DNA of 64,000 bases. It comes from CAKRJP01 sp963597615. GTDB lineage: Bacteria > Bacillota > Clostridia > Lachnospirales > Lachnospiraceae. Shown here in pieces: positions 37,475 through 46,050 of this stretch. The position numbers were made by a program, and so were the translations under genes. Under the pieces are notes generated by a model. That model saw only the letters and a program-made list of their open reading frames with translations. It made no database searches and was not told the DNA's origin. Where the stretch lies: NCBI GenBank assembly GCA_963597615.1, contig CAVBQS010000012.1, positions 1-64,000 of the forward strand. The letters run 5' to 3'. Every line of letters begins with the position of its first letter. Position 1 is the stretch's first letter.

Positions 37475-38359
37475 TTATCCCTCCTCCAGTTCTTTTTTCT
37501 GATTAAACAATCGCTGAATCAATACAACCAAAAGAAGCCCCAGCGCAATCTGCACAACTCCAACTGCATTGGCTTTTCCATAGTTATTTTCCAATGTAAT
37601 AATTTTATACAAATAAGACGGAAGATTTAGTGTTGTATTTCCAGGGCCTCCTTTAGTGGTCATGTAGATAATATCAAATTGTGATACCATTGCTACGGAA
37701 GCTAAAATCACACAGGTACCAAAGGCATTTTTCATCAGCGGAATGGTAATATATCGATCTGCTTCTCTTGGTGTTGCACCATCAATCATGGCTGCCTCAT
37801 AAATATCTGGGCTAATTGCTTGCATTTCAGCCATAAAAATCAACATATTGAATCCTGAATAAAAAAGCCAGGTTGCTGTTACTGTCCAAAAAGCATATTT
37901 AGAATTTCCAAAAAGATTCACCACTTGAGCAGTATTAATTCCAAGTTTTTCATATAACAGCTTCACAACTCCAAAAGATGGATTTAAAAGTAAGGAAAAC
38001 ATTACTGCTGTGGCTGCAGTAGGAATAATATTAGGAATTACATAAGCAACCCGGACAACTTTCCATCCTTTAGGTTTTCTTCTAAGAACTAAAGCCATAA
38101 TGAAGCCAAAAGTGACATGAATTGTGGATTGAATAAGAACCCACTTCAACGTATTAATAATAGATACTCGAAAATCTTTATCAGCAAAGATTACTTTAAA
38201 ATTATCCAATCCTATCAGTGTAGGGGATTGTGTTAATGTATAATCACAGAGCGATGTTGTTATAACCATGATAAAAGGTATTGCATATACAACACAAAAC
38301 AAGATTACACAGGGCATTGTAAAAGCAAATATCCAGCCTTTCTTTCCTTTTGTACTCAT
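37475..38359 (-). CDS. Sugar ABC transporter permease (MalF/UgpA-like)
   Basis: 294 residues, six spans, with the CUT1 EAA motif (YEAAMIDGATPREADRYITIPL) and the conserved N-terminal start FTMPCVILFCVVYAIPF. It pairs with the following permease. AAGGAG before the start. A large hairpin (38437-38471) separates it from the binding-protein gene, which may lower its expression relative to that gene. Confidence 0.93.
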   Translation of the reverse strand: MSTKGKKGWIFAFTMPCVILFCVVYAIPFIMVITTSLCDYTLTQSPTLIGLDNFKVIFADKDFRVSIINTLKWVLIQSTIHVTFGFIMALVLRRKPKGWKVVRVAYVIPNIIPTAATAVMFSLLLNPSFGVVKLLYEKLGINTAQVVNLFGNSKYAFWTVTATWLFYSGFNMLIFMAEMQAISPDIYEAAMIDGATPREADRYITIPLMKNAFGTCVILASVAMVSQFDIIYMTTKGGPGNTTLNLPSYLYKIITLENNYGKANAVGVVQIALGLLLVVLIQRLFNQKKELEEG

Positions 38360-38435
38360 ATTTTCTCCTTCCTGAATATCCCATTCATTTATAAAGATCT
38401 ACTTTCTGTTTTAAATTTAATTACTCTAATTTAGA

Positions 38436-38472
38436 TAAAAAGTGCTGTGCCAGACCAGCACAGCACTTTTTA
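38436..38472 (-). terminator. Intercistronic hairpin after the sugar-binding lipoprotein gene
   Basis: A 14-bp stem, AAAAAGTGCTGTGC (38437-38450) with its complement (38458-38471), around a 7-nt loop, 15 bp past the lipoprotein stop. T-runs lie on both sides. It can act as a partial terminator or as an mRNA-stabilising structure, giving more binding protein than permease, which is common in ABC importer operons. Confidence 0.75.
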
Positions 38473-38486
38473 TAATCTTTTACTTT

Positions 38487-39812
38487 TTAATTTTTAGCTG
38501 CAGAATCTGTAAGTTCCTGGCAGAACTGTTTTGGTGTAATATTTCCATAAGCCAATTCTGGCAACTGTGTCGAAAATGTATCAATAACATTCTGATACCA
38601 ATATGCCTGATTCTGTCCATAGGTATACTTTGCTTTTCCCTGAATTTCTAAAACTTCAGCCATCAAAGGATCCGATTCTTTCAAACTATCTGGAACTTCA
38701 ATCGTTCTAGTTACAGGTTGCAATCCCGCCATTTCAAGAGCTTTTAATTGATTTTCTTCAGTAGTTTCAAATTTCAAGAACGCAACTGCTGCCTCTACTT
38801 TTTCAGGATCATCTGTTCCAACCATGTCACCAGGAGTAGCTACACTTTCAAGTCCATATCCAGGAAGCAGCATAACTCCAACTTTTTCATAAAAACCTTC
38901 AGGTGCTTTCTCAGTACTGCTAAAATCTGGAATCATCCATGGTCCATTTGGAAGCATTGCAACTTCTCCATTGAAGAAGTGTGTAGCCATAGTGTCGTAC
39001 TTTCCACCTGCAGCATCGGAAGTTGTATAATTCTCTAACATCTTCTGCAAATCTTCTGTTGCATCTTCAACAACATCCACATTATAGTCAGTAGGATATT
39101 GGGTGTTCATAAATTCATTTCCTTCATCCCCGCTAGTTCCAATCAAACCACTATACCAGAGATTTGAAAGCCATCCCAAATCTGCTGTATCCATGCTTAC
39201 AGGAGTAATGCCTTTCTCTTTTAAAGTGTCACAAGCATCAAAAAAATCGTCCCAAGTTTCATATGCCACATCTGGTGCTTCAAGTCCCGCTTCTTCAAAG
39301 AGTTCTTTATTATAGTAGATATAAGAAATTTCCTTAGATACCGGAATTCCATAAACCTTTCCTTCATAGGAGTTAAATTCCAAATCTGAATCGTCAAACA
39401 TTGCCTTCCACTCTGGATCATCATCCAAGTAAGAAGTCAAATCCGTAACTTTTCCTGCCTCAGCAGCTAAAGCCGTAATATTATTTCCACCATTAAGAAC
39501 AATATCCGGTAAATCGCCACTGGAAATCAAAAGCTTGATTTTCTGATTAAAGGCATCTGTTGTAGGAATCTCTTCAAAATTAAACTCTACATTTTTTCCT
39601 TCTTCTGTCTTCTGGAATGCATCAAACAAATACTCATAGTAATCTGCCGCGTAATCTGTACCTACATGATAATTGATTACGTTTAGAACCACTTTTCCGT
39701 CTGAGGATGCTGTGGATGAATCTGAAGTGGAATCAGACTTACTTCCGCAACCTGTTAAAATTCCGGCCAACATGGTGGTGCACAAAAGTACACTAATAAT
39801 TTTTCTTTTCAT
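38487..39812 (-). CDS. Sugar-binding lipoprotein of ABC importer
   Basis: 441 residues with a lipoprotein signal peptide (KRKIISVLLCTTMLAGILTGC), the lipobox Cys being acylated to anchor it to the membrane. A short Ser-rich linker then leads to the type-1 extracellular solute-binding fold (VLNVINYHVGTDY, later YYNKELFEEAGLEAPDVAYE). It captures the oligosaccharide for the two permeases downstream. It is the first gene of the operon and its promoter faces the two-component system. GGAGG lies 11 bases before the start; a TATAAT at 39848-39843 has no good -35, which suits an activator-dependent promoter. Confidence 0.93.
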   Translation of the reverse strand: MKRKIISVLLCTTMLAGILTGCGSKSDSTSDSSTASSDGKVVLNVINYHVGTDYAADYYEYLFDAFQKTEEGKNVEFNFEEIPTTDAFNQKIKLLISSGDLPDIVLNGGNNITALAAEAGKVTDLTSYLDDDPEWKAMFDDSDLEFNSYEGKVYGIPVSKEISYIYYNKELFEEAGLEAPDVAYETWDDFFDACDTLKEKGITPVSMDTADLGWLSNLWYSGLIGTSGDEGNEFMNTQYPTDYNVDVVEDATEDLQKMLENYTTSDAAGGKYDTMATHFFNGEVAMLPNGPWMIPDFSSTEKAPEGFYEKVGVMLLPGYGLESVATPGDMVGTDDPEKVEAAVAFLKFETTEENQLKALEMAGLQPVTRTIEVPDSLKESDPLMAEVLEIQGKAKYTYGQNQAYWYQNVIDTFSTQLPELAYGNITPKQFCQELTDSAAKN

Positions 39813-39842
39813 AAGCTTTATTTCCTCCGTTCTTTTTTCTTA

Positions 39843-39848
39843 ATTATA
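39843..39848 (-). promoter_or_regulatory. -10 element of the glycan operon promoter, without a good -35
   Basis: TATAAT on the minus strand, about 30 bp before the lipoprotein start. The bases at the expected -35 are A/T-rich with no TTGACA resemblance. The upstream 100 bp is low-complexity A/T. This pattern is expected where an AraC-type response regulator (encoded divergently at 41739-42503) must activate. Confidence 0.45.
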
Positions 39849-39973
39849 TCTGTTTATTTTTGTTGAAAATATGTAATATTTTTATTTTTTCTTAGATTTT
39901 TTTTACTTTTTTACCAATATATACTATATAATATTTATAAAACTTGTAAATTTTATCGAAGGGACCACATTAA

Positions 39974-41764
39974 ATGGCAAAATTCATGCACACTCACCCT
40001 ACACCACGCAAATTATCTGCACAAACCTCTTTATTAATTACAATGACCATCACTGTCTTCATGGTTTTAAGTGGCATCTTTTTTACAGTGCTCATGCACC
40101 GAGAACTAACCCAAAATTACAAACTACTCTTATATCAAGAAAGTTATTCTACTATTTCTACTCTATCAGAGGATATTAATTCTATAGACTCTGTTTACCG
40201 TCTTTTAATATCCAACGATAATATCTATCAGTACATGAAAAATCCGACCACAGATCTTTCATATCAATACACAATTGAAAAACAAATGACATCTGTTTTG
40301 ATTCTAAATAACATATGGGAAAAAAATTATCTGCAATCCGTTTTTGTATATACCAACGACGGAACCATATTTCACGTTTCAAAAGATGATTCTGACAAGG
40401 AGCGCAAAACAAATAAAAGTGTTTACGAAAATTTATCCACCTCTTCTCCTGCCTTGTTACTTTATACCGCTTCCAAGGATAATGAGCTTTATTTTATACG
40501 TTCTATCTACGATTATTCCTCTGGTAATGTATTAGGAACAATGATCGTAACATTAGATAAGGATTTATGGATTCAAAAATTGACTGCAAATTTTTCCGAG
40601 AATTGGCAAATATTTTTATACAACGACAGTTTTTCACTTAGCTCCAACCCCGATTTTAATGTAGCAGATTTAGTAAAATTAAAAGAATTTTCCACAGATG
40701 CAAAGAATTTACAATTAGAACAGCTCGCTTTCAATGACAAGGAGTACCTGGCCTTGTCCAATCACATTGACCTTTTAGACCTTACCGCCATAGTAATGTC
40801 TCCCAAAAGCCAGCTTAATCAGCAGGTCTCTGCAGTACTGGTTCCTTGTGTACTATTAATTATTTTACTGATCAGCATTTCCGTGATCTGGTCTTTTGTT
40901 ATCAGCCATTTAATTACAAGACCTATATCCTTAATGAAAAGTAAAGTAGATTCCATTACAACTGGTGACTATTCAGAAAATATTTATGGACTAGAAACAT
41001 ATGCTGAGTTCTATGAATTACAGAATGCAATTAACAATATGTTAAACCAGATTCACCAGTATCACGACAATATTTTAGAACAGAATATTTTATTAAAAGA
41101 TTCTGAAATTCAAGCCCTACAGTCTCAGCTAAATCCACATTTTATATTCAATGTTCTTAGTACCCTTTCCTGGAAAGCAGAAATGTCAGGAGATTCAGAA
41201 ATCGCTGAAACTGTAGTTGCTTTAGGCGAAATTCTGCGATTCTCAACAGTTTACAGAACTTCCAATACTCTTCCATTAAAAGAAGAATTAAAATTCATAC
41301 ATTTTTACAATTATTTACAACACCAACGATTTGAAGATAAAATAACAGTTACAGAGGACATTGATTCAGAACTAGAACCTATTCTTATTCCTTGTTTTTC
41401 CATCCAAACCCTGGTAGAAAATGCTTATGTTCACGGGTTGGAGCCTAAAGCAACACCCGGAAACCTGTTTATCTCTGTAAAAAAACACGACCAAGTCTTA
41501 AAAATAATTGTATCGGATGATGGTGTGGGATTCCAAAAGATTCCAGATTTTTCATGCCATGAAGTTCCTAGTCATTCTAATGATAGTGAAAAAAACAGTC
41601 ATCCTCATATTGGATTAAGGAACCTTAATCGAAGATTAACTTTAATTTACGGAGAAAAAAGCTCCCTACACATTACTAGCATTCCAAACAAGGAAACAAA
41701 AATATCTTTTGAAGTACCTATAGCAAGGAGAGACCCTTATGAGTTACAAAGTATTAATTGTTGA
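39974..41764 (+). CDS. YesM-like sensor histidine kinase
   Basis: 596 residues. Topology: first membrane span at about 15-40, an extracellular sensor to about 285, a second span (VLVPCVLLIILLISISVIW), HAMP-like segment, then the LytS/YesM-type His-kinase motif with His389 in LNPHFIFN and the C-terminal ATPase (N-box VENAYVHG, G-box SDDGVGF and GLRNL). It senses an extracellular sugar or a substrate-loaded binding protein, as in other YesM/YesN systems. It is divergent to the glycan operon and overlaps its response regulator by 26 bp. AAGGGA 9 bases before the start. Confidence 0.92.
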   Translation: MAKFMHTHPTPRKLSAQTSLLITMTITVFMVLSGIFFTVLMHRELTQNYKLLLYQESYSTISTLSEDINSIDSVYRLLISNDNIYQYMKNPTTDLSYQYTIEKQMTSVLILNNIWEKNYLQSVFVYTNDGTIFHVSKDDSDKERKTNKSVYENLSTSSPALLLYTASKDNELYFIRSIYDYSSGNVLGTMIVTLDKDLWIQKLTANFSENWQIFLYNDSFSLSSNPDFNVADLVKLKEFSTDAKNLQLEQLAFNDKEYLALSNHIDLLDLTAIVMSPKSQLNQQVSAVLVPCVLLIILLISISVIWSFVISHLITRPISLMKSKVDSITTGDYSENIYGLETYAEFYELQNAINNMLNQIHQYHDNILEQNILLKDSEIQALQSQLNPHFIFNVLSTLSWKAEMSGDSEIAETVVALGEILRFSTVYRTSNTLPLKEELKFIHFYNYLQHQRFEDKITVTEDIDSELEPILIPCFSIQTLVENAYVHGLEPKATPGNLFISVKKHDQVLKIIVSDDGVGFQKIPDFSCHEVPSHSNDSEKNSHPHIGLRNLNRRLTLIYGEKSSLHITSIPNKETKISFEVPIARRDPYELQSINC

Positions 41765-42503
41765 CGACGAAGCCCCCATTCGCAAAGCCCTATCTCAAAC
41801 CATCAACTGGCCTTTACTAGACTGTGAAATCTATGACACATCTTCCAATGGTAAAGATGCCATAAAAAAACTAGAGCAAGAACAGATTGATCTTGTGATT
41901 ACAGATGTGAAAATGCCTCTCATCGACGGCATTGAATTATCCAGATATATTTATGAGCAGCATCTCCATACCCGTGTAATCATTCTTTCCGGATATGCAG
42001 AATTCACCTATGCCCAGTCTGCCATTCAATATCAGGTATCTAAATATCTATTAAAACCTGTATCAAAAGATCAATTAATTGAAGCTGTAAAAGACGTTCT
42101 TAAAAACAAACTAGAATCAAGCGAAACAGATTCAACTACTAATATTGAAAGTAATACTGCCGGCAGTGCAGCGTCATACAGTTTTTTTGTAAAGCAAGCA
42201 TTAACCTATATAAATGCGCATTTAACAGAGGATTTATCCTTGGACACTATTGCCAAAAATTCTCATAGTAATGCCTCTTACCTAAGTCGCATGTTCAAGA
42301 AAGAAGTAGGAAAATCTCTCATTACGTACATTACAGATCAAAGGATTGAAAAAGCGAAAACACTTTTACATACAGACATGCGCACCTCTGAAATCTCCAT
42401 TGCTGTAGGAATCCAGGACCCGGCATATTTTTCTGTTTTATTCAAAAAATATACTGGCATGAGTCCAAAACAATTTCGTGGAAACAGGGCTATCCAATCA
42501 TAG
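41739..42503 (+). CDS. YesN-like response regulator with AraC output domain
   Basis: 254 residues: receiver (residues 3-120) with acidic pocket VDDE and phospho-acceptor Asp56 in VITDVKMP, T/S and the Lys in YLLKPV; then an AraC-type DNA-binding domain (about 150-250) with two helix-turn-helix units (LDTIAKNSHSNASYLSRMFK and TSEISIAVGIQDPAYFSVLF). Overlaps the kinase gene by 26 bp, so translation is coupled. Likely activates the divergent glycan operon promoter at about 39840. Confidence 0.93.
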   Translation: MSYKVLIVDDEAPIRKALSQTINWPLLDCEIYDTSSNGKDAIKKLEQEQIDLVITDVKMPLIDGIELSRYIYEQHLHTRVIILSGYAEFTYAQSAIQYQVSKYLLKPVSKDQLIEAVKDVLKNKLESSETDSTTNIESNTAGSAASYSFFVKQALTYINAHLTEDLSLDTIAKNSHSNASYLSRMFKKEVGKSLITYITDQRIEKAKTLLHTDMRTSEISIAVGIQDPAYFSVLFKKYTGMSPKQFRGNRAIQS

Positions 42504-42513
42504 AAAGTCATAT

Positions 42514-42554
42514 AAAAGAAGGAGGAAAAAGCCGCGCTTTTTCCTCCTTCTTTT
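42514..42554. terminator. Bidirectional terminator between the response regulator and punA
   Basis: A 19-bp perfect stem (42514-42532 with 42536-42554) and 3-nt loop, with AAAAGAAGG and TTCTTTT at the ends. It lies 10 bp past the regulator stop and 14 bp past the punA stop, so it ends both convergent transcripts, including the whole nucleoside operon. Confidence 0.88.
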
Positions 42555-42568
42555 GTATCCATATTTTA

Positions 42569-43390
42569 TTAAATATTTGTCACAATAGCCGTTACCAATT
42601 CTTTAAATTGCACTGCTACCCGGTCTGCAGTCTCCTGCACTTCCTTGTGATCAAGCTTCACGTTATTCATGCCTGCTGCAAGGTTGGTGATGCAGGAAAT
42701 TCCACAAATTTCCATTCCCATGTGGCGGGCTGCTACTGCCTCGCAGGCAGTGCTCATTCCCACTGCATCTCCGCCCCAGCTTCTGCACATACGGATTTCT
42801 GCTGGGCTTTCATAGGCCGGTCCTGTAAACTGTACGTAAACTCCTTCCTGAATTGGAATGTTAAGGTTTTTAGCCTGGGTCCTAATAATCTCCTGGATGC
42901 GCTTGCTGTATACTTCACTCATATCCGGGAAGCGAACCCCAAGTTCATCGATGTTTGCTCCAATCAGTGGGCTTGGTACTGCAGATGTAATGTGATCTGT
43001 GATCATCATGAAATCTCCTGGATGGAAGTCAAAGTTTACACCGCCTGCTGCATTGGTAAGCACCAGTTTCTTGGCTCCCATCATTCCCATTAAACGGGTA
43101 GGAAGTACCACATCCGTCATTGGATAGCCTTCGTAATAATGCACTCTTCCCTGCATAATTACTACAGGTACATCCTTAACATAACCAAATACAAATCTTC
43201 CCTTATGGCCAGCTACTGTTGATGTAGGAAATCCTTCAATATCTGTATAATCAACGGTTGCCTCAATCTGAATTCCATCTGCATAATCTCCAAGTCCTGA
43301 TCCTAAAATTAATGCCACCTCCGGCACAAAATCTGTTTTTGCACGGACACTTGCTAAACAAGTCTGTAACTTATCATATACTGCGCTCAT
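42569..43390 (-). CDS. punA: Purine nucleoside phosphorylase
   Basis: Cleaves inosine, guanosine and deoxy forms to base plus (deoxy)ribose-1-phosphate. The 273-residue length and segments ALILGSGLGDYAD, QGRVHYYEGYP (phosphate/ribose site) and VGMSTACEAVAARHMGM are those of the trimeric PNP-I class. It is the last gene of the nucleoside operon (71 bp after the regulator gene), with AAGGAG before its start and a terminator after it. Its products feed phosphopentomutase DeoB and DeoC. Confidence 0.95.
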   Translation of the reverse strand: MSAVYDKLQTCLASVRAKTDFVPEVALILGSGLGDYADGIQIEATVDYTDIEGFPTSTVAGHKGRFVFGYVKDVPVVIMQGRVHYYEGYPMTDVVLPTRLMGMMGAKKLVLTNAAGGVNFDFHPGDFMMITDHITSAVPSPLIGANIDELGVRFPDMSEVYSKRIQEIIRTQAKNLNIPIQEGVYVQFTGPAYESPAEIRMCRSWGGDAVGMSTACEAVAARHMGMEICGISCITNLAAGMNNVKLDHKEVQETADRVAVQFKELVTAIVTNI

Positions 43391-43461
43391 ACTTTTTTCT
43401 CCTTCTTATAATTCTATCCTAGATTATTTCTATACTAGATAAATGTTTCAAAAACACCCCT

Positions 43462-44193
43462 CTAGGCTCGATCGATCTTGCAATCCACCATTTGCCGTAA
43501 GCCTTCATACTGCTTCCGATTAATGTTAATTTGATTTCCGTATTTGGTAATCAAGCCTTCATCTGCAAATTTCTTCACCGCCCGGCTGACACTTTTTAGG
43601 CACAAACCTGTCTCATCTGCCATGCCCATCCGGCTCTCCCTAATATTCAAACTGTCATTTTGACTGAATTTCTCAAACCATTCTACAAAGAGAAAGGCCA
43701 AGCGATCTGCTCCCTGAAGGAATAGATACAAACGGTTTCTTCTGCCTTCCTCAAGGAGGGAATAGCAGGTTAATTTTGCCTCCAGGCGAAAGGCCTCCAA
43801 ATCGGAAAATAGCCACTTTTCATATTGGCTTCTGGGAAGCTTAATTAAAATACACTCTGACTCTGTGCGCCAGGTGGTCTGGTAGGTTTTTAGGTCCATA
43901 AGAACCTCCATACCTCCCAGGGCAATGTTGGACTCCAACTTCATAAAGTCAAAGGCTACCCCGGAAATCCGATAGTCCGTTGCCTTTGCCCTTCCTTTTC
44001 CTACAAAGATAATGGTATCCGCCGGGGCATTTTCCCTAATAAAGGTTGTCCCTGCAGGTACCTGCTCCACCTGTAAGGCATCTAAAAGCCACAGTGGCGC
44101 CGTGTGAAAATACTCCTCTAGCTGTTCTTGTCTTTCCTTGTCTACCAGCTTCATAAAGGGAAGCATTTCATGCAAATATCTATGCTCTTCCAT
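43462..44193 (-). CDS. Crp/Fnr-family transcriptional regulator in the nucleoside operon
   Basis: 243 residues: cNMP-binding-type beta-barrel (about 30-130; TTFIRENAPADTIIFVGKGRAKA, ALGGMEVLMD), dimer helix, then winged HTH (about 180-235). The recognition helix reads CLKSVSRAVKKF; compared with Fnr (V-E-T-I-S-R) the Glu is replaced by Lys200 while Ser203 and Arg204 remain. No Fe-S cysteine cluster is seen at the N-terminus. The ligand is unknown; a nucleoside-derived signal is an attractive inference. It overlaps the YczE-like gene by 14 bp and lies 71 bp before punA. Confidence 0.85.
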   Translation of the reverse strand: MEEHRYLHEMLPFMKLVDKERQEQLEEYFHTAPLWLLDALQVEQVPAGTTFIRENAPADTIIFVGKGRAKATDYRISGVAFDFMKLESNIALGGMEVLMDLKTYQTTWRTESECILIKLPRSQYEKWLFSDLEAFRLEAKLTCYSLLEEGRRNRLYLFLQGADRLAFLFVEWFEKFSQNDSLNIRESRMGMADETGLCLKSVSRAVKKFADEGLITKYGNQININRKQYEGLRQMVDCKIDRA

Positions 44194-44827
44194 AAATACC
44201 CCTTAAATTCTCTCTTACTTTGTTCATCTGATCCGATAAAAACTGAATCACCGGTCCGGCACTAAGGGCTGTGATAATGGTGATTACCCCAAGTTTTCCT
44301 CCCAACAAGGTGCCAATTATAATACAGCTAATATCGAAGCCTATTTTCACATAGCGGTATTCCTTGTGTAAACGGTCTTTTAATACCATCACCACCCCCG
44401 TAAAGGGATCCAGGCCAATGTCTGCTGTAATATACATAGCCACCCCAGTGTACAAAAGAAGGCAGCCAATCACTGCACCTAAAATCTGAATTGGAAAGCT
44501 TTGAACCGGAAAGAGCAAATGATAGAGCTTTCCTCCCAAACTTACAATGGCTCCATAGGGAATAATGTAGACAAAGGTTCCCACATTGATATAGTGCCTT
44601 CCTGTAAAGAAGACCAAAACCATCAAGGCTATATTTACAATATTGGAAGCAAAGCCTAGCTGCTCAGAAGTTAGGCCTAAAACACTTCGGATTCCATCGT
44701 ACATAATACCTACCGGGTCATTTCCAAGGGCTGCCGCCGCATTAAAGGCCACCCCTACTCCAACTAGGACAATTCCCACAAACGCCAATAGGATCTCAGA
44801 TAAATTTACATTTAATTTTTTCTTCAC
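44180..44827 (-). CDS. YczE/YitT-like membrane protein (paralogue 2), in the nucleoside operon
   Basis: 215 residues with about six spans, starting LLAFVGIVLVGVGVAFNAAAALGNDPVG. It shares the family pattern with 17298-17945: the LGNDP loop and the later ADIGLDPFTGVVMVLKDRLHK. It overlaps the regulator gene by 14 bp and follows deoB by 11 bp, so it is tightly bound to nucleoside metabolism. A transport role for a nucleoside product is inference. Confidence 0.75.
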   Translation of the reverse strand: MKKKLNVNLSEILLAFVGIVLVGVGVAFNAAAALGNDPVGIMYDGIRSVLGLTSEQLGFASNIVNIALMVLVFFTGRHYINVGTFVYIIPYGAIVSLGGKLYHLLFPVQSFPIQILGAVIGCLLLYTGVAMYITADIGLDPFTGVVMVLKDRLHKEYRYVKIGFDISCIIIGTLLGGKLGVITIITALSAGPVIQFLSDQMNKVRENLRGIYGRA

Positions 44828-44838
44828 CTTCTGATCTC

Positions 44839-46029
44839 CTACTGTAATTCATCTAAGATTGAGTGACCGATGGTTCCCTCTGGCATGTCTACTCCAAAGT
44901 TTTCTGCAATGGAGGCTCCGATTACTGCAAAGGTATCTGCTCCCGGGATTTCTCCTCCCTCTTTCATTGCCTTAGAGTAGGCAATAAATGGAACATACTC
45001 CCTGGTATGGTCTGTTCCGGTATAGGTTGGATCATTTCCATGGTCTGCTGTTAAAATCAAAAGATCTTCCTCTTTTAATTTTTCGAGAAGGACTCCCAGA
45101 TTCTTATCAAAGGCTTCGATTTCTTTTCCGTATCCGATTGGGTCTCTTCTATGTCCCCACTGGGCATCAAAGTCCACCAGGTTGGTAAAGCAAAGTCCAT
45201 GAAAATCCTGGTCTGCAATCTCTATGGTCTGCTCCATACCATGAACTGAACTTTTGGATTTGTTAGAAGCGGTAATACCTTCTCCACAGAAAATATCGTT
45301 AATCTTTCCCACGCTGATTACATCAAATCCTGCATCTTTTAGGGCATTTAAGGCGGTGGCTTCTGTAGGCTTTAAGGCATAGTCATGGCGGTTGCTGGTC
45401 CGCTTAAACTCTCCCTTTTTCTTTCCTACATAAGGTCTTGCAATGACTCTGCCTACTCGCCACTCATCTTTCATAGTGATTTCTCTTGCAATCTCACAGC
45501 AGCGATATAGATTTTCAAGGTCAAAGGTTTCCTCATTTCCACAAATCTGCAGCACAGAATCTGCTGAGGTATAAACGATCATAGCTCCTGTAGCAATTTC
45601 TTCTTCCCCTAGTTCCTCAATAATTTCCGTACCGCTGGCACTTTTATTACCAATGACTCTCTTGCCACAGCGCTCTTCTAATTCTTTAATAAGCTCTGGT
45701 GGAAATCCATGGTCTGTAAAGGTGATAAAGGGCTTCTCGGTTTTGATCCCCATCATCTCCCAGTGGCCTGTCATGGTATCTTTTCCGTTGCTGGCTTCTC
45801 TTAATTTGGTGAAGCGTCCTAGGGGTTTTTCTACCCCTTCCATGTCTCCTCCGGTGTGGAGATTAACCATTCCAAGTTTTTTTAAATTGGGAATGTCCAA
45901 AGTTTTCACAGTATCCAGGATATGACCGAAAGTATCTGCACCTAGGTCCCCAAACTTGTCTGCATCCGGCGCGGCGCCAACACCCAGAGAATCCAAGACA
46001 ATAACAAAAATTCTGTCGTAGTTTTTCAT
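44839..46029 (-). CDS. deoB: Phosphopentomutase
   Basis: Interconverts (deoxy)ribose-1- and -5-phosphate, joining the phosphorylase products to DeoC and the pentose pathway. 396 residues of the alkaline-phosphatase-like fold, with metal residues in DSLGVGAAPD at the start and DHGNDPTYTGTDHTREYVP in the C-terminal half. Standard length. It lies 21 bp downstream of add and just upstream of the YczE-like gene. Confidence 0.96.
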   Translation of the reverse strand: MKNYDRIFVIVLDSLGVGAAPDADKFGDLGADTFGHILDTVKTLDIPNLKKLGMVNLHTGGDMEGVEKPLGRFTKLREASNGKDTMTGHWEMMGIKTEKPFITFTDHGFPPELIKELEERCGKRVIGNKSASGTEIIEELGEEEIATGAMIVYTSADSVLQICGNEETFDLENLYRCCEIAREITMKDEWRVGRVIARPYVGKKKGEFKRTSNRHDYALKPTEATALNALKDAGFDVISVGKINDIFCGEGITASNKSKSSVHGMEQTIEIADQDFHGLCFTNLVDFDAQWGHRRDPIGYGKEIEAFDKNLGVLLEKLKEEDLLILTADHGNDPTYTGTDHTREYVPFIAYSKAMKEGGEIPGADTFAVIGASIAENFGVDMPEGTIGHSILDELQ

Positions 46030-46050
46030 ATTCGTCTACCTCTTCTCTTT

